Source: Chelativorans sp.
Lineage (GTDB): Bacteria > Pseudomonadota > Alphaproteobacteria > Rhizobiales > Rhizobiaceae
Assembly: GCF_031180965.1 (NCBI RefSeq)
Contig: NZ_JAPSLH010000002.1
Location: forward strand, 124,001-188,000
Length of the DNA: 64,000 nt
Direction of reading: 5' to 3'
In this document: positions 15,985-24,717 of the stretch, piece by piece
How the letters are laid out: each line of letters starts with the position of its first letter
How positions within the stretch are numbered: position 1 is the first letter of the stretch
The notes under the pieces: model-generated
What the model was told of the DNA's origin: nothing
Seen by the model: only the letters and a program-made list of their open reading frames with translations
Database searches by the model: none
Program-made: the position numbers and the translations under genes

Positions 15985-17360
15985 CCCTCCTGCCCCATCT
16001 TGCCGGGATTCATGATACCGGCAGGATCGAGCGCGGCCTTGATCCGCTTCATCACGTCGACGGCAGCCCCGTGCTCGCGCCGCATGAATTTCAGCTTGGC
16101 TATGCCGATGCCGTGCTCTCCGCTGGCCGTGCCGCCGACGGCGAGCGCCCGCTCCACGAGCCGGTCGGAGAGCCTTTCCGCTTCTGCCAGGTCGGCCGGG
16201 CTGTCGGGGTCGATGAGATAGGCCGTGTGGTAGTTGCCGTCGCCCACATGGCCGACGATCTGCCCGGTCAGCGTCGACGCGTCGATGTCCTCGCGCGCCG
16301 CAACGATGCTTTCGGCAAGCCGCGAGATCGGCACGCAGATGTCGCTCGTATAAAGGTCACAGCCGGGCCGGATCGCCTTTGTTGCCCAGAACAGGTCATG
16401 CCGCGCCTGCCATAGCCGTGCCCGCTCGTCGGCGTCGGTGGACCAGCGGAAGCCGTTCCCGCCTTGGTCGGTGCAGATCTCCTCGGCAATGCGCGACTGC
16501 TCGGCAACCCACGCCGGCGTGCCGTGGAACTCGAACAGGAGCGTCGGCGCGACCTCGAGCGCGAGCTTCGAGTAGTTGTTCACTCCCGATATGGCGACCT
16601 CGTCGAGGAACTCGACGCGCGCCACAGGAATGCCGTACTGCACCGTCGCGATCACGGCCTCGACGGCGCTGCGCACACTGGTGAAGGAGCAGATCGCGGA
16701 GGAGACCTCCTCCGGGATCGGGTGCAGGCGCACAGTCAGTTCGGTGATGATGCCGAGCGTCCCTTCCGCGCCGACGAAAAGATGCGTGAGATCATAGCCG
16801 GTCGATGACTTTTTCGCGCGCGATCCGGTGCGGATCGCGGTTCCCTCCGGCGTGACGACGCGCAGCGCCATCACGTTCTCCCGCATCGTGCCGTAGCGCA
16901 CCGCCGTCGTCCCGCTGCCGCGCGTCGAGGCCATGCCGCCCAGCGAAGCGTCCGCGCCGGGATCAACGGGGAACATCAGGCCGGTGTCGCGCAGCTCGGC
17001 GTTAAGCTGCTTGCGCGTCACGCCCGGCTGGATCACAGCAATGAAATCCTCCGGCCGCACCTCCAGGATGCGGTTCATCTCGCGCGTGCTGACCGAGATC
17101 CCGCCTTTGATCGGGATGGTGTGGCCCTCCATCGAGGAGCCGGCGCCGACGGGAACCACCGGCACGCCGTGGGCGGCGCAGGCACGCACGATCGTCTGCA
17201 CCTCCTCCTCCGTCTGCGGGAAGGCGACGGCGTCAGGCATGGCCGGCGGCAGGCGCGAGGTATCGCGGCTGTGGTGCTCGCGCACGGCGCCGGATGTGAC
17301 CAGCCGGTCGCCGAGGACCGGCTTCAGCATGTCGATGACGCGCAGCGCCGCTTCAGACAT
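15981..17360 (-). CDS. FAD-binding oxidase, GlcD/D-lactate dehydrogenase type
   Basis: 459 residues. The N-terminal PCMH-type FAD-binding domain shows VGAGSSMEGH (71-80) and DPGADASLGGMASTRGSG; the C-terminal FAD-oxidase domain shows GHVGDGNYHT and the hallmark ASGEHGIGIAK. This family oxidises D-2-hydroxy acids (D-lactate, glycolate, D-2-hydroxyglutarate, and D-mandelate in some bacteria) to 2-keto acids. Its start overlaps the ThDP-enzyme stop by 8 bp, so the two are one operon and may act in sequence: hydroxy acid to keto acid, then decarboxylation or ligation. Substrate inferred only. Confidence 0.93.
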   Translation of the reverse strand: MSEAALRVIDMLKPVLGDRLVTSGAVREHHSRDTSRLPPAMPDAVAFPQTEEEVQTIVRACAAHGVPVVPVGAGSSMEGHTIPIKGGISVSTREMNRILEVRPEDFIAVIQPGVTRKQLNAELRDTGLMFPVDPGADASLGGMASTRGSGTTAVRYGTMRENVMALRVVTPEGTAIRTGSRAKKSSTGYDLTHLFVGAEGTLGIITELTVRLHPIPEEVSSAICSFTSVRSAVEAVIATVQYGIPVARVEFLDEVAISGVNNYSKLALEVAPTLLFEFHGTPAWVAEQSRIAEEICTDQGGNGFRWSTDADERARLWQARHDLFWATKAIRPGCDLYTSDICVPISRLAESIVAAREDIDASTLTGQIVGHVGDGNYHTAYLIDPDSPADLAEAERLSDRLVERALAVGGTASGEHGIGIAKLKFMRREHGAAVDVMKRIKAALDPAGIMNPGKMGQEG

Positions 17361-19014
17361 AATGGCCGCCCCTCGCCGCCCCGGCAGGATATTTGGAAGC
17401 GGCGAGCTCCTTGCTCGTGATGAATTCGAGCAAGGCGGGAACCCCCTTCTGCGTCTGCTCTATACCGCGCCGGATGGCCGGGATGATCTCGCTCGGCTCG
17501 GTGATGCGCTCGCCATAGCCGCCGAGCGCCTTGGCGAACTCGGCATAGTTTCCGGAAATGTCGGTGGCACGGTACTTTTCCGTGGAGACGCCCATGATCG
17601 GCAGCTCCATGGCCATGGAGAAATTGTTGAGCAGGATGGAAAGGATCGGGATGCGCTCCCGGACCGCCGTCTCGAAATCCATGCCCGTGAAGCCGATCGC
17701 CGCGTCTCCCCACACATTGATGCACAGCTTGTCCGGACAGGCGAGCTTGGCGCCCATGGCAAGGCCAAGCCCGTAGCCTAGCTGGGTGGACTTGCCCCAG
17801 CCGATATAGGTGAGCGGTTCGGTGGTGACCCAGAAGGGCGAAAGCTGGTCGCGCGGGCTGCCCGCGTCGTGGGTGATGATGGTGTTGGCGACGTCGACGG
17901 TCTTCTGCAGATCCCACAGCACCCGATATGGCGTCATCGGCGCCTCGTCGGAGGTGAGCCTGGGCATCCATTCGGCGAGCCAGCTTTCGCGCACTTTGGC
18001 GATCTCTTTCGCGATCTCCTCATGCGGGCGCGCGGAGACGCCGCGCCGGTCGAGCTCGGCGAGCACCCCATCCAGGATGAGCCCGGCATCGCCGACCAGC
18101 GCGACGGCGGCCTCATAGTCCTTGTTGATATGGTCGGCCGAAAGCGTGCCGTGGATGACGGTCTTGCCGCGCGGCATCTGCACGCCGAAGGAGGTTTCGG
18201 TGAAGGAGCAGCCGATGCCGAAGATGAGGTCGGCCTCGTCGAGGAAATGGCGCACCGTTTTCGGTATCGCCGCGCCACCCGATCCCAATGCCAGCGGATG
18301 GTTCTCCGGAAAGGCGCTCTTACCTTCAAGGCTTGTGCAGACAGGGATCGCGAGCCGCTCGGCAAGCGCCCGCAGCTGCGGCCAGGCCCGCGCATAGTGC
18401 ACCCCCTGCCCCGCATAGATGACCGGGCGCTTCGCGCGGGCGAGCAGCTCCGCCGCCTCGGCGACGGCTTGCGGGTCGGGGCCGCTGCGCGTCGAGACGA
18501 CGGGCCTGTAGGACAGCGGCTCCGGCACCTCTTCGTTCCAGATGTCGTTCGGTATCTCCACGAGGACCGGCGCTTTTGTGCCGTTGCGCAGCCGCGAGAA
18601 GGCACGGCGAAAAATGTTCGGAATGTCCGCCGGCACATTGATGGGCTCGGCGGACTTGGTGATGTCGCGCATGGAGATGACGGCGTTGTAGTTCGGCTCC
18701 ACATGCGCCAGCCGCCGCGGGTAGCCGCCGGGCAAGACCAGGATCGGCACGGATTCGGAATAGGCCTGCGCGATCGCGCCGTAGGAGTTCTCCGTGCCCG
18801 GGCCGAGCTGCATGGCGAAGACGCCGATCTTTCCGCCCGAGCTCAGCCGCGAGATGGCATCGGCCATATGGATCCCCGTCCGCTCCTGGCGCACGATGAT
18901 CGGCCGCACATCAGCCATCGCGGCATATTCCAGGATATGGTTCACCGGGTACCCGATGATCATCTCAACGCCTTCGCGTTTGAGGATTTCGACGATCGCT
19001 TCGCCGACCTTCAT
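17353..19014 (-). CDS. Thiamine-diphosphate-dependent enzyme (acetolactate synthase-like)
   Basis: 553 residues with the three-domain ThDP layout: the activating Glu in VRQERTGIHM (Glu44), a central domain with AKRPVIYAGQGVHYARA, and the C-terminal ThDP/Mg motif (WGDAAIGFTGMDFETAV to LLNN). Where acetolactate synthase has a TSGPG turn it has AMQLGPGTEN, and it lacks the HSAAG histidine motif of benzoylformate decarboxylase, so it is probably neither. Likely acts on a 2-keto acid; the exact reaction is unknown. A second, different ThDP enzyme (26393-28006) lies across the TRAP operon. Confidence 0.88.
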   Translation of the reverse strand: MKVGEAIVEILKREGVEMIIGYPVNHILEYAAMADVRPIIVRQERTGIHMADAISRLSSGGKIGVFAMQLGPGTENSYGAIAQAYSESVPILVLPGGYPRRLAHVEPNYNAVISMRDITKSAEPINVPADIPNIFRRAFSRLRNGTKAPVLVEIPNDIWNEEVPEPLSYRPVVSTRSGPDPQAVAEAAELLARAKRPVIYAGQGVHYARAWPQLRALAERLAIPVCTSLEGKSAFPENHPLALGSGGAAIPKTVRHFLDEADLIFGIGCSFTETSFGVQMPRGKTVIHGTLSADHINKDYEAAVALVGDAGLILDGVLAELDRRGVSARPHEEIAKEIAKVRESWLAEWMPRLTSDEAPMTPYRVLWDLQKTVDVANTIITHDAGSPRDQLSPFWVTTEPLTYIGWGKSTQLGYGLGLAMGAKLACPDKLCINVWGDAAIGFTGMDFETAVRERIPILSILLNNFSMAMELPIMGVSTEKYRATDISGNYAEFAKALGGYGERITEPSEIIPAIRRGIEQTQKGVPALLEFITSKELAASKYPAGAARGGHYV

Positions 19015-19331
19015 GGCCCATTCCTTTGTTCTTGCGCAGGGATGCCCGGCGTTGATCCGGACGCCGGCCCGAGCGCCGCACTCCGCCGATCCTTAATATG
19101 TTCTCATTCCAGCCGCCATGTCCATACGTGTATTCACGGCCAGCAGAGCACGCGGGCTGCCCGGCCTGCCCGCTCCGCGGCCGACGGCCCCCGTTGCAGG
19201 AAGCGGCCTGCTCCGGAATCTGCGGCAGAAAGCCTTGTGTTGAGAGAAATCCTGTGATGAACTTCACGGCAGAAACGTGGAACAGGATGTGCAGCAGGAG
19301 CACGTGTCCACGCGTCGATCTGGGAGGAAGA
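19015..19331. promoter_or_regulatory. Divergent intergenic region before the TRAP operon
   Basis: No gene is supported. It separates the ThDP enzyme (left) from the TRAP binding-protein genes (right). It contains TTAATATGTT (19093-19102), whose exact reverse complement occurs upstream of the FAH/lig operon (33474-33483). GTATACACG straddles the first codons of the binding protein (19334-19342) and recurs in the GntR promoter at 29802-29810. GGGAGGA just before 19332 is the ribosome site. Confidence 0.4.
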
Positions 19332-20351
19332 ATGTATACACGAACTCTGGCAGCCCTGGCGCTTGCCCTCGGAACCGCGCAGGCTGGGATGGCGGCGGAA
19401 GTCGAACTCACCCTCTCGCACTGGGTGCCGGGAACGCACCCGCTTCAGGTGACGGGAATGGAGCCCTGGGCAAAGTCCATCAGCGAGGCCTCGAACGGCC
19501 GGATCGAGATCCAGATCTTCCCAGCGCAGCAGCTCGGCGCGGCGGCCGATCACTACGACATGGCGCGCGACGGCGTCGTCGATATCGGCTTCATCAATCC
19601 CGGCTACCAGCCCGGCCGCTTCCCGATCATGGCCGCGGCGGAGCTGCCCTTCCATTTCGCCAACGCCAAGGGCGGCGTGCGTGCCCTCACCGAGTGGTAC
19701 AAGCCCTATGCAGAAAGGGAGATGTCGGACACCTATTTTTGCATGGCCCTGACGCATGATCCCGGCACCTTCCACGGCAAGTCGCGCATTCTCGTGCCCG
19801 AGGACGTGCGCGGCAAGAATGTGCGCCCGGCGAACGCCACCGAGGCGCGCTTCGTCAACCTGCTCGGCGGCGCCTCGGTTCAGGTCTCGGCCGCCGAGAT
19901 GCGCGAGGTGCTCTCCAAGGGCACGGCCGACATGACGCAGGCGCCGTGGGAATCGCTTTTCATCTTCGGCGCCGACACGCTCGTCACGCATCACCTCGAC
20001 ATGCCGATCTACGCTTCCATCAACGCCTTCGTGATCAACAAGGCCAAGATGGATGGTCTGTCGCCCGAGGACCGCAAGGTGATCGAGGATCACTGCACGC
20101 CGGAATGGGCGGAGAAGATGTCGAGCGGCTGGGCCGATGTCGAGGCGGCCGGGCGTGACAAGATCGCCGCCGATCCCAAGCACACGCTGCACAAGCCGAA
20201 TGCCGAAGAGGCGCAGCAGTGGAAAGACGCGGCCGCGCCGCTGACGGAGGAATGGAAAGCGACCATCACCAAGGCCGGCATGGATCCGGAGCCGATCCTG
20301 AACGGGCTTGTCGAGGCGCTGAAGAAGTACGACTCATTTGCGGGAGAATGA
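19332..20351 (+). CDS. TRAP transporter substrate-binding protein (DctP family), copy 1
   Basis: 339 residues, with a signal peptide cleaved near AQAGMAA (about 22). The mature protein starts EVELTLSHWVPGTHPLQVTG and has the DctP-family body with DVRGKNVRPANATEARFVN, whose Arg normally anchors the substrate carboxylate. The ATG at 19332 is chosen for its GGGAGGAAG ribosome site and the signal peptide right after it. Periplasmic; delivers a carboxylate to the DctQM membrane complex. It is the first of two tandem paralogues (about 60 percent identical by eye); a 10-bp hairpin overlaps its stop. Confidence 0.93.
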   Translation: MYTRTLAALALALGTAQAGMAAEVELTLSHWVPGTHPLQVTGMEPWAKSISEASNGRIEIQIFPAQQLGAAADHYDMARDGVVDIGFINPGYQPGRFPIMAAAELPFHFANAKGGVRALTEWYKPYAEREMSDTYFCMALTHDPGTFHGKSRILVPEDVRGKNVRPANATEARFVNLLGGASVQVSAAEMREVLSKGTADMTQAPWESLFIFGADTLVTHHLDMPIYASINAFVINKAKMDGLSPEDRKVIEDHCTPEWAEKMSSGWADVEAAGRDKIAADPKHTLHKPNAEEAQQWKDAAAPLTEEWKATITKAGMDPEPILNGLVEALKKYDSFAGE

Positions 20352-20377
20352 CTGCCGGAGGAAAAGTTCCGGCAGTC
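20350..20377 (+). promoter_or_regulatory. Strong hairpin overlapping the stop of TRAP binding protein 1
   Basis: GACTGCCGGA-ggaaaagt-TCCGGCAGTC, a perfect 10-bp stem with an 8-base loop, beginning inside the TGA stop. Without a U-tract it is more likely an mRNA stabiliser or attenuator between the two binding-protein genes than a terminator. Confidence 0.65.
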
Positions 20378-20399
20378 GCAAATTATCTGGGAGGATAGA

Positions 20400-21419
20400 A
20401 TGAAGTTGAGGACCCTGCTTGCTTCGGCGGCGGTCGCGGCCATGACGGCCGTGGCGCAGGCCGCCGAGGTCGAACTGACGCTTTCCCATTGGGTGCCGCC
20501 CACGCACCCGCTGCAGCCCGGCGGCATGGAGCCCTGGGCGGAGTCCATCAAGCAGGCCTCCAACGGGCGGATCGAGATCACCATCTATCCCGCCTCGCAG
20601 CTCGGCGCCGCGCCCGACCATTACGACATGGCGCGCGACGGCGTCACCGACATAGCCTTCATCAATCCGGGCTATCAGCCCGGCCGCTTCCCGATCATCG
20701 CCGCCGGCGAGATCCCCTTCACCATCTCCAACGCCAAGGCCGGCTCGCGCGCGCTCGACGAGTGGTACCGCCAGCATGTCGACAAGGAGATGTCGGACGT
20801 CTATTTCTGCATGGTGCATCTGCACGATCCCGGCACACTGCACGGCACCAAGGGGCCGATCCAGGTACCCTCGGACCTGCGCGGCAAGACCATACGCCCG
20901 GCGCATGGCACCATGGCGCGCATGGTGAACGCGCTCGGCGCCACCTCGGTGCAGGTTCCCGCCGGCGAGATGCGCGACCTGATCAACAAGGGCGCTGCCG
21001 ACATGACTGCCTCGCCCTGGAACTCGCTCTTCACCTTTGGCATCCAGGACGTGGTCACTCATCACCTCGACATGCCCTTTTACGTGACCACCTTCGCCTT
21101 CGTGATGAACAAGGCGAAGATCGATGGGCTTGCGCCCGAGGACCGCAAGGTCATCGACGACCACTGCACGCCCGAGCAGGCGCAGAAGATGGCCGAAAAA
21201 TGGGCCGATGCGGAGGCGGCCGGGCGCCAGAAGATCATCGATCTGGGCAACCACACGCTCTACGAGCCCACGCCCGAGGAAGTAACCCAGTGGAAGGAGG
21301 CCACGGCCCCGCTCAATGAGGAGTGGCGGCAGGCGGCGGCGGCGAAGGGGATCGACGCCGAGGCTGCCTGGAACGGGCTGGTTGAGACCCTGAAGAAGCA
21401 CGATTCCTACATCGAATAG
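20400..21419 (+). CDS. TRAP transporter substrate-binding protein (DctP family), copy 2
   Basis: 339 residues, the same length as copy 1 and collinear with it from EVELTLSHWVPPTHPLQPGG to the end. Signal peptide cleaved near VAQAAE (about 21). The conserved anchor region reads DLRGKTIRPAHGTMARMVN. A GGGAGGATAG ribosome site precedes the ATG. Differences cluster in loops likely to shape the ligand pocket (FHFANAKGGVRALTEWY in copy 1 against FTISNAKAGSRALDEWY here), so the two may bind related but different acids. Followed by a GC-rich hairpin and then dctQM. Confidence 0.93.
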   Translation: MKLRTLLASAAVAAMTAVAQAAEVELTLSHWVPPTHPLQPGGMEPWAESIKQASNGRIEITIYPASQLGAAPDHYDMARDGVTDIAFINPGYQPGRFPIIAAGEIPFTISNAKAGSRALDEWYRQHVDKEMSDVYFCMVHLHDPGTLHGTKGPIQVPSDLRGKTIRPAHGTMARMVNALGATSVQVPAGEMRDLINKGAADMTASPWNSLFTFGIQDVVTHHLDMPFYVTTFAFVMNKAKIDGLAPEDRKVIDDHCTPEQAQKMAEKWADAEAAGRQKIIDLGNHTLYEPTPEEVTQWKEATAPLNEEWRQAAAAKGIDAEAAWNGLVETLKKHDSYIE

Positions 21420-21443
21420 TGCGGCGCATGGCGTGTTCATCGG

Positions 21444-21465
21444 GGCAGGCGCCGCCGCGCCTGCC
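21444..21465 (+). promoter_or_regulatory. GC-rich hairpin after TRAP binding protein 2
   Basis: GGCAGGCG-ccgccg-CGCCTGCC, an 8-bp perfect stem 25 bp after the stop and 27 bp before dctQ. Likely sets the ratio of binding protein to membrane subunits. Confidence 0.6.
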
Positions 21466-21491
21466 TCACCATTGACGGGGGGAAGGCAAGG

Positions 21492-21992
21492 ATGGGTCGC
21501 CTTATCGAACGGTTCTGCACGGCAGTCGATATCGTCGCCGGCGTCCTTCTGGGACTCTGCACGATCCTGATCGTCGCTTCGACGGCCAGCCGGTATCTCT
21601 TCTCCTGGGCCGTGCCGGACGCATTCGACCTGTCGCGCCTCCTGATCGGCGCCTGCGTCATGTGGGGCTTTGCCTCCGTCGCGTATCGCGGCGGCCATAT
21701 CGCCGTCGACCTTCTGTGGGAGGTCCTGTCGCGCCGCTGGAAACTGGCGCTGGACCTCTTCGCATGGGTCACGATGCTGTTCTTCACGGTCCTTCTCGCC
21801 GTGATGACCTATACGCGCGTCACGAGCGCCTATGCCAGCAATGAAAGCACCTTCGATCTGCGGCTGCCGGTCTGGCCGATGCTGGGCCTGATCTGGCTCG
21901 GCTGCGCCGCGAGCGTGATCACGCTCATTTTCGCCCTCTCCCGGGTGCGGGCGGGAACGCAGTCGCATGGCGTGGAGGGCCAGATCGAATGA
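21492..21992 (+). CDS. TRAP transporter small permease (DctQ family)
   Basis: 166 residues with four predicted membrane helices (first at VDIVAGVLLGLCTILIVAST) and the DctQ-family motif AVPDAFDLSRLLIGACVMWG. It forms the small membrane subunit of the tripartite carboxylate transporter with DctM. Its stop overlaps the DctM start (ATGA at 21989-21992). Length and position are normal. Confidence 0.92.
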   Translation: MGRLIERFCTAVDIVAGVLLGLCTILIVASTASRYLFSWAVPDAFDLSRLLIGACVMWGFASVAYRGGHIAVDLLWEVLSRRWKLALDLFAWVTMLFFTVLLAVMTYTRVTSAYASNESTFDLRLPVWPMLGLIWLGCAASVITLIFALSRVRAGTQSHGVEGQIE

Positions 21993-23284
21993 GCATGGGC
22001 GACCTCACCGCCATCATCGGCTTCATCGCCATGTTCGTGCTGATGGCGCTGCGCGTGCCCATCGGTATTGCCATGGGGCTGGTCGGCGTGTTCGGCTTTG
22101 CCGCAATGCGCGGCATGATGCCGGCGCTCAACCTTCTCACCACCTCGCCCTTTCGCGTCGTCACCGACTTCAACCTGACGCTGGTGCCCTTCTTCATCCT
22201 GATGGGCGCCTTCGCCACCAATTCCGGCATGTCGCGCGAGCTCTTCCGCACCGGCAATGCCTGGCTCGGCTCTTTCCGCGGCGGCCTTGCCCTTGCGACG
22301 ATCTCCGCCTGCGCCGGCTTTGCCGCGATCTGCGGCAGCTCCGTCGCCACCGCCGCCACCATGACGCGCGTGGCCTTGCCGGAGATGCGCGGCGCCGGCT
22401 ATCACGACGCGACCTCCACCGGCGTCATTGCCGCCGGCGGCACGCTCGGCATCCTCATTCCGCCCTCGGTTGTGATGGTCGTCTACGGCTATTTGACCGA
22501 GACGGATGTCGGCCAGCTTTTCATGGCGGGCATTTTCCCGGGCGTCCTGGCGACGGCGATGTATATGGGAACAGTGCTGGTGGCCCATGGCAAGCGGCTG
22601 CCGCCGGGCAAGCGCTTCGACCTGCGCGAAGCTTTTGCCTCGCTGCGCGACGTCTGGGCCGTGGTGCTGCTCTTCATCGCCGTCATCGGCGTCATTTATC
22701 TCGGCATCGCAACGCCCACGGAAGCGGCCGCCGTCGGCGCCTTCGCCACGATGCTCATTGGCATCATGCGCGGGCGGCTCAACACGCGGAGCATCCTCGA
22801 CAGCCTGGTGGAGGCGCTGCGCACCTCCGTCGTGCTCTACACGGTACTGATCGGCGCGATGCTGTTCGGCTATTTTCTGGCCATCACCCAGTCGCCGCAG
22901 AAGCTGACCGCGCTTCTGGTGGGCCTTGATCTCGGCGCCTATGGCACGCTGGGGCTGATCCTCGCCTTCTTCTTCATCGCCGGCGCCCTGATGGACGAGA
23001 TGGCGATGATCGTCCTGATGGTGCCGATCGTCTTCCCCGTCATCGTGCATCTGGGCTTCGACCCGATCTGGTTCGGCGTCATCCTGGTGACGTCGTGCCA
23101 GCTCGGCATGATCACGCCGCCGGTCGGCATCAACATGTTCGTCATAAATTCCATAGCCAAGGACGTGAAGCTCACCACCATCTTCCGGGGGGTTGGGCCC
23201 TTCATCGCGGCCGATATCCTGCGGCTGGTGATCCTGGTGATCTTCCCGGCCATCGCGCTGTGGCTGCCGATGACCATGAGGTAA
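21989..23284 (+). CDS. TRAP transporter large permease (DctM family)
   Basis: 431 residues, about twelve hydrophobic segments, with the family elements GSSVATAATMTRVALPEM, GTLGILIPPSVVMVVYG and the C-terminal GVILVTSCQLGMITPPVGIN. DctM is the sodium-coupled channel subunit. Two non-identical scissor-like repeats with helical hairpins are recognisable from the paired GI(L/T)IPP-type motifs. Operon with DctQ and two binding proteins. Confidence 0.95.
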   Translation: MSMGDLTAIIGFIAMFVLMALRVPIGIAMGLVGVFGFAAMRGMMPALNLLTTSPFRVVTDFNLTLVPFFILMGAFATNSGMSRELFRTGNAWLGSFRGGLALATISACAGFAAICGSSVATAATMTRVALPEMRGAGYHDATSTGVIAAGGTLGILIPPSVVMVVYGYLTETDVGQLFMAGIFPGVLATAMYMGTVLVAHGKRLPPGKRFDLREAFASLRDVWAVVLLFIAVIGVIYLGIATPTEAAAVGAFATMLIGIMRGRLNTRSILDSLVEALRTSVVLYTVLIGAMLFGYFLAITQSPQKLTALLVGLDLGAYGTLGLILAFFFIAGALMDEMAMIVLMVPIVFPVIVHLGFDPIWFGVILVTSCQLGMITPPVGINMFVINSIAKDVKLTTIFRGVGPFIAADILRLVILVIFPAIALWLPMTMR

Positions 23285-23287
23285 GCC

Positions 23288-23746
23288 ATGCAGCCTCCCT
23301 CCCTCCGGCCGCTCTGCCGCATCACTGCCGAGCTCGCGCCGCCGATCGAGAAGGGAAGCGGCACCGGCGCCCGCTGGCGCATCATCCCCATCATCGGCGG
23401 CGTGGTGGAAGGCGAGCGCCTCTCCGGCCGCATCCTCAATCTCGGCGCGGACTGGCAGACCATTTTTGCCGACGGTTATGCCGAGCTCGACACCCGCTAC
23501 GCGATCGAGACCGATGACGGCGCGGTGATCGACGTGCGGAATTTCGGCTTCCGCCACGGACCCGACGAGGTGATGGCGCGCCTGGCGGCCGGCGAGCAGG
23601 TCGATCCCGCGCTCTACTATATGCGCACCCATCCGCGCTTCCATACCGGCGACCCGCGCTATGCCTGGCTGAACCGCACGATTTTTCTCGGCACCGGCGA
23701 ACGGCTGAAGGATTCCGTCAGGATCGATATCTTCGAGGTGCTTTGA
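23288..23746 (+). CDS. DUF3237 domain-containing protein
   Basis: 152 residues matching DUF3237 in layout: the N-terminal LRPLCRITAEL strand, GARWRIIPIIGGVVEGERLS, a D-W-Q-T region (LGADWQTIFADGYAELDTRY) and the C-terminal RTHPRFHTGDPRYAWLNRTI. The domain forms a small beta-barrel; function is not established, though it often sits in aromatic or terpenoid degradation clusters. It starts 3 bp after the DctM stop, so it belongs to the TRAP operon and may act on the imported compound. Confidence 0.88.
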   Translation: MQPPSLRPLCRITAELAPPIEKGSGTGARWRIIPIIGGVVEGERLSGRILNLGADWQTIFADGYAELDTRYAIETDDGAVIDVRNFGFRHGPDEVMARLAAGEQVDPALYYMRTHPRFHTGDPRYAWLNRTIFLGTGERLKDSVRIDIFEVL

Positions 23747-24360
23747 ATCCCTGCGCTCACGTGGGTTCATGCGAGGAGATCCTGAAGGCGCGTTTCATCG
23801 CCGCCACGCCCGGCTTTCGCCGTCTGGCCATTGAGGAAGGTGGGAAGCGGGGCGCGTGATCCGAGCCTCTCTGTTAGTTTATGTGGCGCGTTCCACGCGC
23901 CCCGCCGGCCGCTGTCCCGACATTGGCCGGTCACTCGGGCTTCGTCTCCGTCCCGGCTGCACCCAATGAAGGGGGTGGTCTTAGCCGGGCCGAAGGAAAA
24001 GCCCTAGCGGCTTCTCCGCGGTTTCCGCAGTGTCGTCTCTCACCCGACACCCGTTTTTCCGAAGTGCTGTCTGTCACCCAGCACCCCGGCACCGCCGGCC
24101 TGTCGCGGGCCCTCATCATGCCTCCAGGTACCGTTCCCTGGAGGGGGAGGTTGCCGCCGCTCTCCCTGATCCCCGGTCCGGACCCGGTTCCCGCAAGAGC
24201 GATGGGCAGATGATAAGGGAGGGCGGAAAGGGGTGGATAAAAAACAGCCGGAAAGGGCGAAAAAAGTGAGTGGTCCCTTGTTTTTGCTGGCGAATTTTTT
24301 TGCGGGCGGGAGAATCGATCCACATCCTCATCCGCCTTGCGAGGAGGGATGGTCGAAAGA

Positions 24361-24450
24361 GCCCCTCTCTTGCGTTTCCAAGCACTTGCTCGGGGACAAG
24401 CCCGCTCGCAAGTGCAGGAAAACGCTTTCTCCCCCGCAAGGGGGGAGATA
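24361..24450 (+). repeat. Left arm of a nested inverted intergenic repeat
   Basis: About 90 bp whose inner 28 bp (24423-24450) are an exact inverted copy of 24519-24546 and whose outer end (gcccctctcttgcg) matches 24593-24606 inverted. Inside it are smaller hairpins: GCACTTGC/GCAAGTGC (24382-24389, 24408-24415) and the CCCCCGCAAGGGGG core. Confidence 0.7.
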
Positions 24451-24518
24451 TCGCCGGCATCGGGCCTTTCCGCCGATCACCGAGGTGAGCGATTTGCAGA
24501 CGCGTCGGCGCAAGCGCC

Positions 24519-24606
24519 TATCTCCCCCCTTGCGGGGGAGAAAGCGATTTCAGCACCTTAGCTGAAGCGAAGCGAAGGCTAAGTGCTAGAAATCGCAAGA
24601 GAGGGG
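24519..24606 (-). repeat. Right arm of a nested inverted intergenic repeat
   Basis: Inverted copy of 24361-24450. The first 28 bp are identical to the left arm's inner end; the middle has diverged but keeps its own AGCAC...GTGCT hairpin, and the outer end again matches. The two arms look like two insertions of the same intergenic element in opposite orientation. Confidence 0.7.
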
Positions 24607-24694
24607 TGGCTCGAAGACCTGACCTCTCTGCTGCGTTTCCAAACCCGGCACCCCCTTCCACGACCGCCGGCGGCGCGACGGCGTTCAGGCATGG

Positions 24695-24717
24695 ATCCTC
24701 GGGTCAAGCCCGAGGAT
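24695..24717. repeat. Short palindromic intergenic repeat
   Basis: ATCCTCGGG-tcaag-CCCGAGGAT, a perfect 9-bp stem with a 5-base loop, in the context atgg...gac. A motif of this form is, from memory, scattered between genes in many Hyphomicrobiales genomes; that recognition needs a database check. Confidence 0.55.

Noticed and set aside
17353-19014. Annotation as acetolactate synthase (ilvB) or a second benzoylformate decarboxylase
   Set aside because: No ilvN-like small subunit nearby, a different TSGPG region, and the BFDC histidines are absent; only a general ThDP-enzyme call is justified.
21830-23770. A 646-codon minus-strand frame opposite dctM
   Set aside because: DctM has the full set of transporter motifs and overlaps dctQ properly; the antisense product is a charged low-complexity chain.
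23761-23862. A 33-codon GTG frame after the DUF3237 gene
   Set aside because: No ribosome site and no family resemblance; not distinguishable from chance in GC-rich DNA.
23881-24213. A 110-codon frame in the intergenic island
   Set aside because: Composition unlike the neighbours and the region consists of repeated palindromic words; treated as non-coding.
24361-24606. CRISPR or insertion-sequence ends
   Set aside because: Only two copies in inverted orientation, no regular spacers, no transposase and no target duplication visible.
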